Below, in pieces: positions 11,371 through 22,595 of a DNA stretch of 64,000 bases (positions are counted from its first letter, which is position 1; the number at the start of each line of letters is the position of its first letter). The notes below the pieces were generated by a model. It was not told the origin of the DNA, searched no databases, and saw nothing but the letters and a program-made list of their open reading frames with translations. The translations under genes and the position numbers were made by a program. Source of the DNA: Endocalyx cinctus (taxonomy: Eukaryota; Ascomycota; Sordariomycetes; Amphisphaeriales; Apiosporaceae); assembly GCA_001600455.1 (NCBI GenBank), contig BCKC01000006.1:1-64000 (forward strand), given 5' to 3'.

Positions 11371-13619
11371 GTTGTCCCTCTTCCTCCTAAGAATTGAAGT
11401 TGAAGCGAAGTAAGTTTAGGTGTTGAAAATGATTTCTCCTGTGGTGCTTCGCGTCTTTATGAGTTCTTTTTGGCAAGCTGCAAGGTTTATGGGGCTGCAG
11501 AGCCGTTATCTCCCTGTTGGTGAAAACTCCTTCCTATCTTGGCGTCTTTTCCCGTCAACGGGCAAGCTTCAAAATGAATGCTACCACTATTTATTACTAT
11601 TATTACTATCGCATCTGGCACAGTAGAGGCATAAACAGGGGTCTTTATGAATCGTCTGTTATCTAACCAATAGGATCAAAGGGATGCGTGGAAAACAACT
11701 CCACAGTATATCGTGTTCCGTTCGGTAGAAATTGAGGTTTGATAAGAGATATTAAATTCTGACAAGGCAAGGGTATCACTAACCTACTGCCTAGATATGG
11801 ACAATAAACCACCTGCAGACTGCAGTGCATTGATCCTACCCATTGGTTGTTTATTTTGATCAAATTTGAGTTGTCAACATTGTTGATAAAAAAAAAAAAA
11901 ACCATCTTACGGGGCAAGGAACGCTAATACCTAATAGTGTACCAAACCTCAACCAGGATTACGTCTGTGATATACGCAGCTGAGCGCGTCGATCGAGGTG
12001 CACCTAATTAGTATTCAGCAGCGCGAGTTCGGTACCCCACAATGCTTTTGTTATCCCCCTTCTAAGGAACGGAATTGTCCCACACTCGTTGAGCCTAACA
12101 TACCCGGGGGCGACGTCATGTTCAACACAAGGTTGTTCTCATTTAATACCTCGCGCCCACGAGAGGAAGCCTTAACCTTGAGGCTTAGGGCTTCAAAACT
12201 TGGCTATGTGTCGGATACACTTAAAAAAAAAAAAAAAAAAAAAAAACAGCCGGGGTATGGTGGATTAGGAGGCGACTAGCTCTCTGCCTATACCGAATCA
12301 ATTGAGTGGCAGCGCTTCAGGAGGATGCACTCCCTGTACTGGATTATACCTTATGTAGTCCAAATTCCGTTATGGTTCGGGCGGCTCCGCGCAATGTTGA
12401 GAATGCTGTAACTAGTGTAGTGGCGAGATGCGAAATAACTAACTTAAGAGCGGGGTTGCCTAGTGAAGTCGAGGGTTCAAGTGGCTATGTGCGCTGTAAA
12501 GAGAGCTTACCGCCGACGAGGTAAAGGGCACCGTGTCGCAAGTAGAATGAGACGTCTGGGAAGATCGTGTGCACGCACTTACGGGCATGCAAAGGCAGAA
12601 CACATCAGAATGCGTAAACTTCATTTTCGTTTGTGAATCTTCCTACACTGACCAGAGTAGTCTTGCTGAAAGATTCATGGTCAAACTGTGTATTATGTAC
12701 TTCATTTATATTCAAACACTTTATTTATATTTAAGCATTTTCTTGGTACTTGCTTACTTTCACTTTATGGTTACTTCCCGAGTGCAGCGACACCCTGTTG
12801 TTCTGTCAACGTCCCACTACCCCACTATATCACTTCCCGCTTTATGACGGACCATGATACCACGCACGTGCGTAAATCTTGCCTCTCCACAATTCCTTCG
12901 TTTCTGGAATCTGGATTGGGACCTGAGCAAACCTAGCTTAAGCAGCCCCTATTAAATTAACTAAAAGTAAACTTCCCGGAACGATCAAGGGGTGTCTGGT
13001 CGATGAATCCTAAATGAGTGGTAATTATCGATCTTAGAGATGGATTCGTAAACGCTCAAGTCGGTCTCCTTTAACCCGTTCATGACGTGAGGGCCAAGCT
13101 GGGAAGGTGGCATCATCTGTGCAAGCCGATTTCCAGAGCGAGAAATAGGGAATGTCAAGGCTATCAATGACACGATATTAAAGAACGTCGCGTGTCATGG
13201 CACATTAAATAGGGTTTCTGATCTTACTCATCCCCACCATTGCTTACACAGCATCTCCTAACCCTAAGCATCAAATTCTTTCTTCGAAAGCTGGGAATCG
13301 CCCCGTTCATCCACCGCTCGCTCCTTATTGGGATCTTTTCCTTGGCTACCTCTTTGTCTTAGGGATGAAATCCTTAGTGTCCCATGCCAAGTTCAATGTA
13401 TGTAGCAGTTAGAACCTGCGTATTTCCTTTATTGTAGATCAAAAGATACCGGGTGACTAACATTCAAGTCACACTTATTCCTGGGTGGCCCCAGGCGACA
13501 TAGTTCAATATTCAGTGGTTAATATTAAATGCGGATGAACGTGGAAATAGGGGAGTCTATTACCCCATATTATTTCTCTTGCTTATTCCAACTTTTCAAT
13601 CGTCTTTTTAACGAGCATC
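11371..13619. other. Long intergenic region, no gene seen
   Basis: Short open frames here show no domain or codon pattern I trust. It contains poly-A/T runs (11886-11900, 12223-12245) and one telomere-like motif, CCTAACCCTAAGCATC, at 13257-13272. Confidence 0.5.
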
Positions 13620-14384
13620 GTGAAGAGTGGCAGTATAGAGCTTCAAAGAGCGGTGATTTGCTCATCAGCGGGAAGATATAAAGTAGTGCATGATTTTATC
13701 ATCCCAACTGTCGAACTAGGTACTATGCTTTGCAAAGCCCTCGCCATTGATCTTAACCTCGCCGATGCGAAAGTCGCCGATTACTCTCCCGCACCTGGCT
13801 GTATTGAAGGCCACGATTTTTCAGGGGGTGTTTTGATCGTTGGAGAAGATGTGACAAGATTCAAAAAGGGTGATTAAATATTTGGTCTAGCATTCGGTCT
13901 TAACCGCGATGATCCAACTTCTGGGGCATTCGGTAAACACACGTTGGCAACTAAAGACCTCTCTTGCAAGGTGCCACCCGATATGACAGTCGAGGAAGCT
14001 TCGACGCTCGCAGTGGCTATTGGTACCGCTGGGTACTCGTTATACCAGAGCCTCGGGCTCCATTTGCCAGCTGATAATTCGGGATACGAAACCGATGTTT
14101 TGGTTTCTGGGGGGGCTACATCGACTGGAATGATCGCGATTCAGTTGTTGAAAATGTAAGAGAGAACTCACTTCCAACTGTAGACGTGTATTCAATGATT
14201 TATGTCTAGGTCCGGATTAAGGCCACTTGTCACTGACTCTCAAGAGAGCGAAAAGATGGTGAAGTCTCTGGGGGCAATCGAGACCTTTGACTATCACTCA
14301 CCATCTTGTGGTACACAGATACGTGAGTACACTGAGAATTGTGAGATTGTTAAAGCTTATGGAGGGTATTTGAGAGCTTGGTAA
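13620..14384 (+). pseudogene. Trans-enoyl reductase-like (MDR zinc-less dehydrogenase) pseudogene
   Basis: Residues read as a ToxD/LovC-type medium-chain reductase: VDAK-like ADAKVADYSPAPG, GHDFSGG, then FKKGD and IFGLAFG, then VPPDMTVEEASTLAVAIGTAGYS and the nucleotide-binding VLVSGGATSTGMIAIQLLK. It is broken several ways. No ATG precedes the conserved start (ATCGTG instead). An in-frame TAA at 13875-13877 cuts GD from IFG. The C-terminal half stops at about 14350, where a dispersed repeat begins. An intron at about 14157-14209 is still recognisable. In live form such enzymes act with polyketide synthases; none is present here. Confidence 0.8.
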
Positions 14385-14552
14385 TCATATTATGTAAATA
14401 TCTCATTGGACTAGGACTTAAGGAACTATCTATTTCTATAAATCGAACGGGAGCTCAACACCTTATTTATAATGCTTCCTGAGCTGGTACTACGTAATTC
14501 AGGGGTTGGTCAATAACTCAAACCGGGTTCATAAGCTTGATTCCACCCCGTA
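14353..14552 (+). repeat. Dispersed element, segment A copy 1
   Basis: Nearly identical to 22191-22386 in the same orientation, including GGTAATCATATTAT, GGAACTAT, CGTAATTCAGGGGTTGGTCA and AACCGGGTTCA. Differences are mainly C/T and A/G changes. It abuts the truncated end of the enoyl-reductase pseudogene. Confidence 0.85.
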
Positions 14553-15245
14553 ATGTAACGTCTCCGAAACCAGGTCCCATTCAGTCCCACTTCTCCGTCA
14601 CAACTCAACTATAAAAAAAAACCTCGAAAATTCAGAACTTAGCTAGTGCCCATTCATCATACAACAACACATATCAGCAACAGGTACGAGTATCGAATGC
14701 CGAGTTATGATAGGTATTAGGTTCGATTCCTAATAGCGCTAAGTGGTCTTCCTTGCCTTTCTCTATATCATCACATACTATCACATACCATCAAATACTA
14801 TCAATAAAATTCATTAGTTATCCTGTTCTTTATGGTGGTAGAGCCACTAGCCTCATCCTAGCCACAAACTTAAACACCGTTTGGATGAAAACGTATGTAG
14901 TTGGTTGGGTGGTGGTGGAGTGAGGGGTAGAGGGTTGGGTTATAGGCGCTTATATCAGAGTACGCTCCAATAGGATATCTAAGTACTAGGTAGTACTTAT
15001 TATACAAGGAGGGCCTGCGTACCCACGCACACGCGCGTTATTGGTGCAATTTAATCCCGCGGCCTCGACGGTTAGTGATCCGCATTTTGGTTCAGCTACT
15101 ACTGTGTACACAAGGCCTGGAGCTTTCGTCTTCTCTATCATTCCATCCATTACCATCACTCCGGGCTCTATAGCCTGCATACCCAAGTACCAATTCTTTC
15201 AGCTTCCTCCTCTCCCCACCCCCGCCATATAAATTCAAGTTTAGA
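14553..15245. other. Intergenic, short ATCA-type simple repeats and a Pol III B-box-like motif
   Basis: The stretch 14770-14815 is a simple repeat of CATACTATCA units. GGTTCGATTCC at 14720-14730 matches a tRNA B-box with a 5-bp stem (TTAGG/CCTAA), but no complete tRNA can be folded. No protein gene seen. Confidence 0.45.
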
Positions 15246-16777
15246 TCAAATCGTATCAAGGCTCCGGAGAGCCTGCTTGACTTGTTGGATGTTGGAGTTT
15301 AAGCTGCCTTGGGCTTGCGTCATTTCGTCTAGGATTGAGCGTGCAACAAGGCCCATTCCGTGCAGTTCGTGCTTATCTATGCTCTGGCACAATGCAGTTG
15401 GTTCCTTTCCAATTTGCCCCACATGGGTGGAATGCTGGGGAGTGCCCTCACAATGACTTTGAAAAGGCCCTTGCGGCGAACTTGGGCTTGTCATGGATGG
15501 CAAGACAGGGGCCATTCTTGCAAGATCCAACGCATGCGTTAGTTGATCCAGTTTGTTATCTAGTTTGTCAACAAGATAACTCATCAACTCCAGCGTCATT
15601 GAGAGCTGGGCGTTGGAAGGATTCTTATGCCCGAGGTGGTCTGGCAGTCGGCTATCCGGTTGATCTAAGTCGTTGTCTTGCTCACTGGACTCGTGCCTGA
15701 TGTGCACCGAGCTAGAGGCGCATACGCGTCCGAATAGATCCAGAATCCGGTGGTGGCACGACAGAATCATCATCAAAGTCGCTAAACTAGTGTCAGTTGG
15801 CGTCAAGATTACGTCGTTTGAATTGGCAGTTGCAAAACCCCTGGACTGTCCTGACTCGCTCACGGGGGGTGTGTGCACCCCAGCATAGGTGTCAAGTGGC
15901 TTTGAGGTATGCGACTTCTTGATGCCAATGGTGAACTTCGCTAGAAGGCTAAGAAGGCTGCTCGATATTTCGATCATGTCATCATGTGGCAGTGAATACG
16001 GCGGCACTGAAGTATGCGGCGATTGAGTACATATAGTGCTATGCATACGGTATATTCGTAGATTGAGGTCGCATACTTCTTGGATATGTTTCTCGGCTGA
16101 GGATATCTCGCTCGCCGGTTCATCTTTTAGCCCTATATAGCTATCGTTAGGCTCTGCGGTGTCCGAGTCTCGAGCCTCGACGGCATACTCTGCCGAGAAC
16201 AAGCTTGGTACTTCCAAATCCAACCTCACGTCGAGAGGGTATGAATTTCTCGAGGTATTGACTTCGCTAATATCAATTCTGCCATCTGTGTCGAGGCGAG
16301 CATCGTCGTTAGGGCCGGAGGTAAAGAAGTCCGCATCCCACGTGATATTTTCAAGAATTGGGGTTTGGTCGGTCGGTCTCGATTCTTGTGCAGAGCGGAT
16401 GGCGGAGGAACGATCTTGTGTGGCTCCTCGAGGAGCTGAGGGGTATTGTCGCGGCCTCTCGCGCCCGCACGGCTTATGAATTGGGTGCCGGCCGCTCCTG
16501 TGCTGCGCTGCTAACTTGTCAGGTGTACATGTACATCGAGGAAAAAAATTATATAATGTGGGAAGTTGCTCTTACGACTAAATATACAAGTAGCCTGAGC
16601 TCGTGTGCACCGAACACACGACCTCTGCTTATATGTGGCGTCGCTGTTATCATCCCCCGCGTGGGGAGGGTAATGGACAGAAATCCGCTGACAGCGGACT
16701 TTGAGTTCGCGGCAACGATCGCAAGTTTGCCGGAGAGGCATAATGTTTTCAAAATTTCTCGTAGGCGGAGCATCCAT
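15246..16777 (-). CDS. Zn(2)-Cys(6) transcription factor, AflR-like
   Basis: Exons 16777-16576 and 16507-15246 are joined over a 68-bp intron (CTGAC branch, TTAGCAG acceptor), giving 487 aa. The N-terminal binuclear cluster starts at CDRCRELKVRC and closes at CVRCTRAQATC. The spacer between the third and fourth Cys is about 24 residues, longer than the usual 5-12. After splicing the cluster is followed by IFSPQHRSGR, the basic linker position. The C-terminal half has TLMMILSCHHRILDLFGRVC, like the AflR domain (LSCYLRLLxIY) of secondary-metabolite regulators. It is transcribed away from the efflux pump at 17900, which suggests a shared control region. A pathway-specific regulator is likely, but its target cluster is not evident. 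Confidence 0.82.
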
Positions 16778-17899
16778 AGATGCTATGTGAAAAACTTGTA
16801 ATTAAATATCTGTATGTACTTCAGATACCTGTCAAATTCTGGATAGGCTCAAGCTTGCTGCATCGAACCCGATGCGGTCGGGAAAGTTGTCTGACTAAGG
16901 CTTTATACGGGAGGTGAGCTTGCAGCCCACAGAACGTCCTGAGTTTACAATTTTTACTGTGCTACACAGAAAAGATGACATAAGAAAACGACAGGGGTTT
17001 TTAAATATGGTTCCGTAGAGGCGTGTAGAAGACCCTTCGTAAACTCAGGCATATCAATCGTATTTCACTCTATTTCACATGAATCATAATTCTCTTTGTT
17101 TTTTTCTTAAGCTATCGTGTGGGTGGCTACAGCCTGCAGCCTGCATCCTGCAGCAAGTTTCGCTCCAACATTCCAGGGGTGCCCCAGTTACGATGTGACG
17201 AGTAGAGCTTTATCCCAACGGCACCTACACCAACACGCATGATTTTGGATGCAAAACGTAGCATTGCCGTCAGCAGGCAAAGACGGTGCATCAAATAATG
17301 CGACGTCAGTAAGTTATTATACGGCGTGTCTTGTAAAGTAGAGCCCCTGGACTCTAACTATGCTATGCGATTGGCTGCCGTCTAGATCTTGGATCATCCT
17401 GGCGATTAGAAAAAAATACATAAACTACACACGTAGGCAGGTAAGATTCGCCCCGTTGTATTTGTGGCCATTAAAAAAATGATATTCAAATTCTTCCGAG
17501 TCAAATTTTATACGAGAAGGTTGGCACTTTTCTCCGCATCTTGTAATTAGTGATTGGAGTAGCAACCCACAAAATTTTCCCTCTTTAGGCATGTTACAAA
17601 TAATGATATGCATGAACCATTGATACTTGTACGTTTATGAAGTTCCCGTCTCTACTTGCGGTCCGATATTTTATGCCACCTCTGGATTAGAGCCGCAAAG
17701 TGTACACCTGAAAATCACGCCCTGCTCTTCCTCCAACGTGAACTGTTTTCTGAAATTGTCTACCCTCATTGGTCTGGATTCGAGCCTTCATCGTGAGAAC
17801 CAAATAACTCTGTCGCCTATAACATAAAACTCCTCCTATCACTCACTGCTGCGCCAAATAAGTATTTAGACACCGCAGGTGTTTTAGCTGTCTTTCATC
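16778..17899. other. Intergenic between regulator and pump, holds repeat segment C
   Basis: Divergent promoter region for the regulator and the MFS pump. Apart from the repeat at 16888-17041 I see no gene. GCAGCCTGCATCCTGCAG at 17134-17152 is a small direct repeat. Confidence 0.5.
16888..17041 (+). repeat. Dispersed element, segment C copy 1
   Basis: Inverted relative to 36833-36977. The two share AACGTCCT, GTTTACAATTTTTACT, GGGGTTTTTAAA and CGTAGAGGCGTGTAGAAGACCCTT, with scattered transitions. Confidence 0.85.
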
Positions 17900-19604
17900 A
17901 TGGAACGTGCAGAGTCCCATGAGCCAACAGCGCGTGGGTGGCGCTTCTGGGTAAGTATTTAGCTTAGTTCCCATGTTAGTAACGAGTGCTTTAACTTACT
18001 CCGGCTGGCAGGGCATCATCGGGTCCTTGGCAATCACCTCTTTACTTTCTGCTCTAGACGTTTCGGCAATCGCCACCGCATTGCCGTCTATCGTTAGAGA
18101 TCTGGACGGTGATTTCGCCTACGTCTGGATAGCCAACGCCTACTTTCTTACCATGACGGCGTTTCAACCATTATATGGCCAAACCGCGAACATATTCGGC
18201 AGGCGGGTCCTCACGCTGCTCGCTGTCGTGTTATTTGGTGCCGGATCAGCAATCTCTGGCTCTGCATCTAGCCTTGGCGCTCTTATTGCTGGTCGTGCTG
18301 TGCAGGGCATCGGAGGTGGTGGCATTAACATCATGATCGAAATAGTCGTCGCTGATCTGGTGCCATTACGTGAACGACCTAAGTTCATTAGCATCATTTT
18401 TACCGCATATACCGTCGCTATCGCCCTTGGCCCCGTTATCGGCGGCCTACTCGCCGAACGTGTTTCCTGGCGATGGGTCTTTTACTTAAATCTCCCTATC
18501 TCAGGCGCTTCATTGATTTTACTCTTTTTCATCTTACACGTACACTACAAGAAGGATACGACCCTCAACTCGCTAAAGCGCGTTGATATAGGTGGTAATT
18601 CCTTACTGATTGCCTCTATTGTCTCAATCCTCCTGGCCCTCACTTGGGGCGGTGTTGAATTCCCCTGGTCTTCGTGGAGAACCCTTGTTCCTCTTATAAT
18701 CGGCTTCGTTGGAGTAGTTGGTTTCCTTTGGCTTCAATCGACCACTTGGATCCCGGAGCCTACCATGCCCATACGGATTTTCTCTAATAGAACATCACTA
18801 GGCGGGTTTGGATTGACTTTCGTACATTCAATGCTGATTTATTGGCTTTCTTACTTTTTGCCTCTGTACTTCCAATCCGTCCTTGAAGCTGCGCCAATAC
18901 AGTCAGGCGTTGATCTTCTTCCAAGCGTGGTGGTTGCAACCCCATTTGCCATACTGGCCGGGATTGGATTATCTAAATTTGGTCGATATCGCCCCTGGCA
19001 TTTCTTTGGTATAGCAACTTTGGCCATCTGTTTTGGGCTTTGCTCTCGCCTTGACGCATCTAGCAGTACCGCCTATTGGGCTGGGATTCAGTCAATTGGA
19101 GCCGTAGGGGCTGGGGTTCTGACTACCACCACGTTACCGGCTGTCCAGGCCCCACTAGATGAGAAGGACCAAGCCGTGTCTACAGCAACTTGGGGATTTG
19201 TGCGCAGTTTTGGTGGCATCTGGGGAGTCGCCATCCCAGCGGCTGTATTCAATTCCAAAGTAAACGAACTTGTTGCCCAGCGCTTAGAAAATGAGGACCT
19301 ACGCAATTTGTTATCCAACGGCGGTGCATACAGCTTGGCCTCAGGTGGTTTTATATCGTCCCTATCTTACGATATGTCGTTGCAGGCAGAAGTCAAAGGC
19401 ATATATGTCGATGCTCTCAAGTTGTCGTGGCAGGTCGGTATAGCTTTCACGCTCATTGGGTTTCTTATAGCCTGTGTGATCAAGGAGATAAAGTTGCGAA
19501 CGGACCTTCAAACTGAATTCGGCATGTATGAAGGGAAAGGAGTAATAAACCGGACATCGACTAGTGAGATGCTGGATGGCCATAGTGCTGAAATTGGTAG
19601 TTAG
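17900..19604 (+). CDS. MFS efflux transporter, DHA2 (14-TM) type
   Basis: Exon 1 is 17900-17950 and exon 2 is 18012-19604 (547 aa). The start is chosen because the 17-codon first exon joins in phase 0 and the downstream frame has no ATG before TM1. TM1 holds LDVSAIATALPSIVRDL. Motif A-like FGRRVLTL follows TM2. The drug-antiporter motif C is seen as YTVAIALGPVIGG, and RWVFYLNLPI is typical of DHA2. About 14 hydrophobic segments are visible. Relatives (for example toxin and aflatoxin pumps) export metabolites or drugs across the plasma membrane. It sits next to an AflR-like regulator, consistent with a metabolite exporter. The gene looks intact. Confidence 0.93.
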
Positions 19605-20085
19605 TCAAGATCTGGGGGCTATTGTTTGGAATGTGCCATCAAGCCAGTTAAGCCTAATGTCGGGTGTAGATTTAGTATTTTTGAAGAAATTTAAAGAACA
19701 TGACTGGACATGTAGATTTGTGGAAGATAAGGTCTCTCGGAGGCCTTAAAAGAAAGCGCGTTTGCTCTCGGTGAATTATGTTTGCGGGATATTATTTTAA
19801 GTTGAGTCACAGAACACAGTCACAGCAATTTCATTCATTCACCTCCTATATGAAAGGTTTAGTGCAACCCTTTTTTTTTTTTTTTTTTTTGGGGGGGGTG
19901 GGGGGGGTTAGGCGGGGGGTTACTGCAGCAGTTATGGTACATGATTCATTAAAGGGCAAAATGGTACACTATTTCTGGATGTGATTGTTGACTTAGCTAA
20001 CACAATGAAAAATTCCCGAGAACGGAGCTCTGCGTCAAGTAATTAAGACCGCGGATAGCCTCGAACACCTTAAATTATAACAGAC
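19605..20085. other. Intergenic with a long T/G homopolymer tract
   Basis: No gene. A run of about 20 T followed by G-rich sequence lies at 19871-19919. Confidence 0.5.
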
Positions 20086-20661
20086 TCATGATGTTGCGAG
20101 TATGAAAGCAACGAGGTAGCTCGCCCACCCCGAAAAATCGGCTACCGCACCACGCACAGCGTTGACCCTCAACCAAGCAGGCCCCCTTGCAGTATTGTCC
20201 GAATTCTTATCGTCGTTCGAGTTCTTTCGATTTCGAATCGTCGGAGGAAGATGCATAGGACGTTTTCCAAAAGGGAAATGGAGGACGCTGAGAAAAAGCC
20301 CGGTCGCATAGAAGACACCGGCAACTTGAGCCCGCGTGTCTGTTGCCGAAATATTAACTCCGTAGTCTACCACAACTAAATTGGCCGCTGTAGTTGCAAT
20401 GCTAATGGGATATATGGAGAATACGATGGCATGACCTCCACAGAGCCAGCGACCATGCCTGGGTAGGATGCAATTGCAATGATGGCGAAGTTCTGGGTCG
20501 GTTACAACGAGTGGTCTGATGAACATGTCCTCGCAGACAGTAAATATGAGTGAAGACGTCGTTTCAAGTAATGGCACAGCACGAAGAAATATGAGACCGG
20601 AGGGTATGTCGGATGTCTCCTCTATGACGTGCGGGGCCGGGTAAGAATAGCAGGGGCTTTA
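20086..20661 (-). pseudogene. Small integral-membrane protein, 5' end missing or damaged
   Basis: The minus-strand frame is open from about 20661 to the stop at 20086 but contains no suitable ATG near its start. Hydrophobic stretches (FSIYPISIATTAANLVVV, VFYATGLFLSVLHFPFG, and a C-terminal WASYLVAFILA) suggest three or four membrane segments. LRVNAVRGAVADFSGW near the end recalls small fungal membrane proteins of anthrone-oxygenase/DUF1772 type, but I am not confident. An ATG exists upstream near 20702 in another frame, so an undetected intron or a frameshift is possible. Neighbouring EthD and MFS genes fit a metabolite locus. Confidence 0.4.
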
Positions 20662-21252
20662 ATTGCGTGTAGCTCAACAGCTTCGCATTGCTAGGGACCA
20701 TGTTCGGTACTACTGATCTAATTCAGTACAACTTTTATGGGCAATAAACCTCTGAGTTGGATGCAAGCATATGATCATCCTACGAGTTCTCGGTAGATTT
20801 GTGTGCAATGTCGGTAGCTTGGCGTGCATTTATCGTTGAAGAGGGAAAATACACGCCGACACCGACCCTGTTGACTGCGTTGGGTTGAAAAGTGAATCCA
20901 GCCGATGTATAGTATATACTGTGTTGGTGCAAATTCACCGACAGTCATGCGTCAGCGCCACTCCGAATGACACCTAATGTCTACTTGCAGCCAACAAAGG
21001 GTATTTAGAGCTGGGGTTAATGGCGAGGGGCTCGTTCGGGTTACTACTGCCAACGTCCTGCTACAATTCATGTGCTGACTTCTTCATTGGACTGGAAAGC
21101 CAGTCATCCTCAATGTAGATATTTACCTACTTATGTGAGGTAATTATTGTGTCTGATTTCTTTTCTTTTGAGTAGGTAGAACTATAGCATGATGCAGGTC
21201 AAGCGACGAAGCTAATCGGCAAGCTCACATGTAAACGAGATCAAGCGTGTCC
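20662..21252. other. Intergenic, nothing firm
   Basis: Possible missing 5' exon of the membrane protein at 20086-20661 would lie here. No other feature seen. Confidence 0.4.
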
Positions 21253-21730
21253 CTAATTCTGAATAATCTTCCCGTCATCTATATACATAGTCTCCCAGCC
21301 GACTTGGATACTAGCTCTGCTCGAGTCAATCCAACCTTCTTCCTTATTCTGAACATCTTCATCCCACTCCGGATCTGCTAGCATATTTCTCAGATCGTCA
21401 GGATCACGCACCCAGTAGGTGGTAGTCACGTCGAAGTCGGACATTTTCCAATCCTTCATTCTCGGAAATTTATCTAGGTCGGCTTGGAATTGACCACGAA
21501 GAAAGGTGGGAGTCAGGAACTTGGGGACCCAAGTATCAGTGTACTAGTCTCAAGAGAATATATACGAAACTTACTAGAGTGTAGCGGGCAACGTTGTGTT
21601 TATGCACGAGCCGGACCATTCGTGGGCGGTGCACGTTTGTATACCATTCCATGAATTCCTCATCCGACTTGTCCGGATGCTTGTAGTGTTGGACAGTGAA
21701 CTTGAGGAGGTTTTGCTGTTGTTCGGCCAT
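21253..21730 (-). CDS. EthD-domain protein
   Basis: Exons 21730-21575 and 21519-21253 give 140 aa, a normal size for stand-alone EthD proteins. The 55-bp intron (GTAAGT to CCCAAG, CTGAT branch) is preferred because it produces ARYTLFLTPTF, matching the family's RYTLxxTPxSF spacing. A nearer TAG would give a 31-bp intron, which is too short. The ferredoxin-like EthD fold is shown by FTVQHYKHPDKSDEEFMEWYTNVHRPRM and later WKMSDFDVTTTYWVRDPDDL, ADPEW. Fungal members act as dehydratases or tailoring enzymes in aromatic polyketide pathways. Together with the regulator and pump this supports a decayed polyketide locus. Confidence 0.85.
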
Positions 21731-22107
21731 GGTTACTAGCGATATTATTTAAGTACGTAGGTACTAGAAGTTAGATCCGTTTTGCGTAATTCGAGCGCGT
21801 AATAACCTGAATGAGGGGAGGTGGGAAATTTCAAGTATAACAGCGGAATTGGATTTTATAGTGCTGCCTTGGTTGTTGGCGGAGGGTGCTTAGAAGCTGA
21901 TCTTTGGAAACATACCGACACCTAATGTGTTACGGTGATTAATTGGTAGGTACCTGTGTACCCTATCGGATACAATAAAATATGCCGAACAAAAATGCTC
22001 CGCATGCGTACAAACGCCCCAAATACCTGCGAAGTACTTTGGAACTAGGATTGAATCAGGGCTAATTCAGGCCTACTTAGGGGCCCTCTCATAGCACATT
22101 CTGACAG

Positions 22108-22170
22108 TTGGAGAAACCTCCCTCCTTAAGCATTAATCCATGTCATTCAATACTCCAAAAGAAACCTATC
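22108..22170 (+). repeat. Direct repeat D copy 1 (pair with 24730-24790)
   Basis: CCTCCTTAAGCATTAATC begins both copies. Copy 1 continues CATGTCATTCAATACT where copy 2 has TATATTATTTAATATT, a set of C-to-T and G-to-A changes. Confidence 0.7.
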
Positions 22171-22190
22171 TCACACTATCAGATTATCAG

Positions 22191-22386
22191 AGCTTATAGA
22201 GGGTAATTGGGAGTTTGGTAATCATATTATATAAATATGTCATTAGATTAGGGCTTAAGGAACTATTTATTTCTATAAATCGAACAGGAGCTCAGCACCT
22301 TAGTTATAATACTTCCTGAGCTAGTACTACGTAATTCAGGGGTTGGTCAATAACTCAAACCGGGTTCACGAGCTTGATTCCACCCT
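22191..22386 (+). repeat. Dispersed element, segment A copy 2
   Basis: Same-orientation copy of 14353-14552. Here it continues into segment B, which suggests A and B belong to one element. Confidence 0.85.
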
Positions 22387-22445
22387 CATTACCACTTATC
22401 ACCATACTTACTTACTATACTTACTTATCGTACATCACCATCATA

Positions 22446-22595
22446 CATTGTGGCGGTGCTGCAGGGATGACTAACACAGAGTCTTTATTATTATTAGTTA
22501 ACCCCGCAGAGCCGTATGTAGTTAGTTCTTAGTTTTATCATCATCACAATAGACCGAGTGGAGTAGAATCTTCTGTTTTGTTCCCTTTCAATCCC
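22446..22595 (+). repeat. Dispersed element, segment B copy 1
   Basis: Matches the reverse complement of 36685-36833: TTGTGGCGGTGCT, GAGTCTT, TTATTATTAGTTAA, CCCCGCA, TATGTAGTTAGTT and TCTTCTGT occur in the same order. Confidence 0.78.

Noticed and set aside
14700..14760. tRNA gene
   Set aside because: Only a T-arm is present; no matching acceptor strand, anticodon arm or D-arm upstream.
21544..21574. 31-bp intron in the EthD gene
   Set aside because: Too short for the spliceosome; the 55-bp alternative gives the conserved RYTLxxTPxF spacing.
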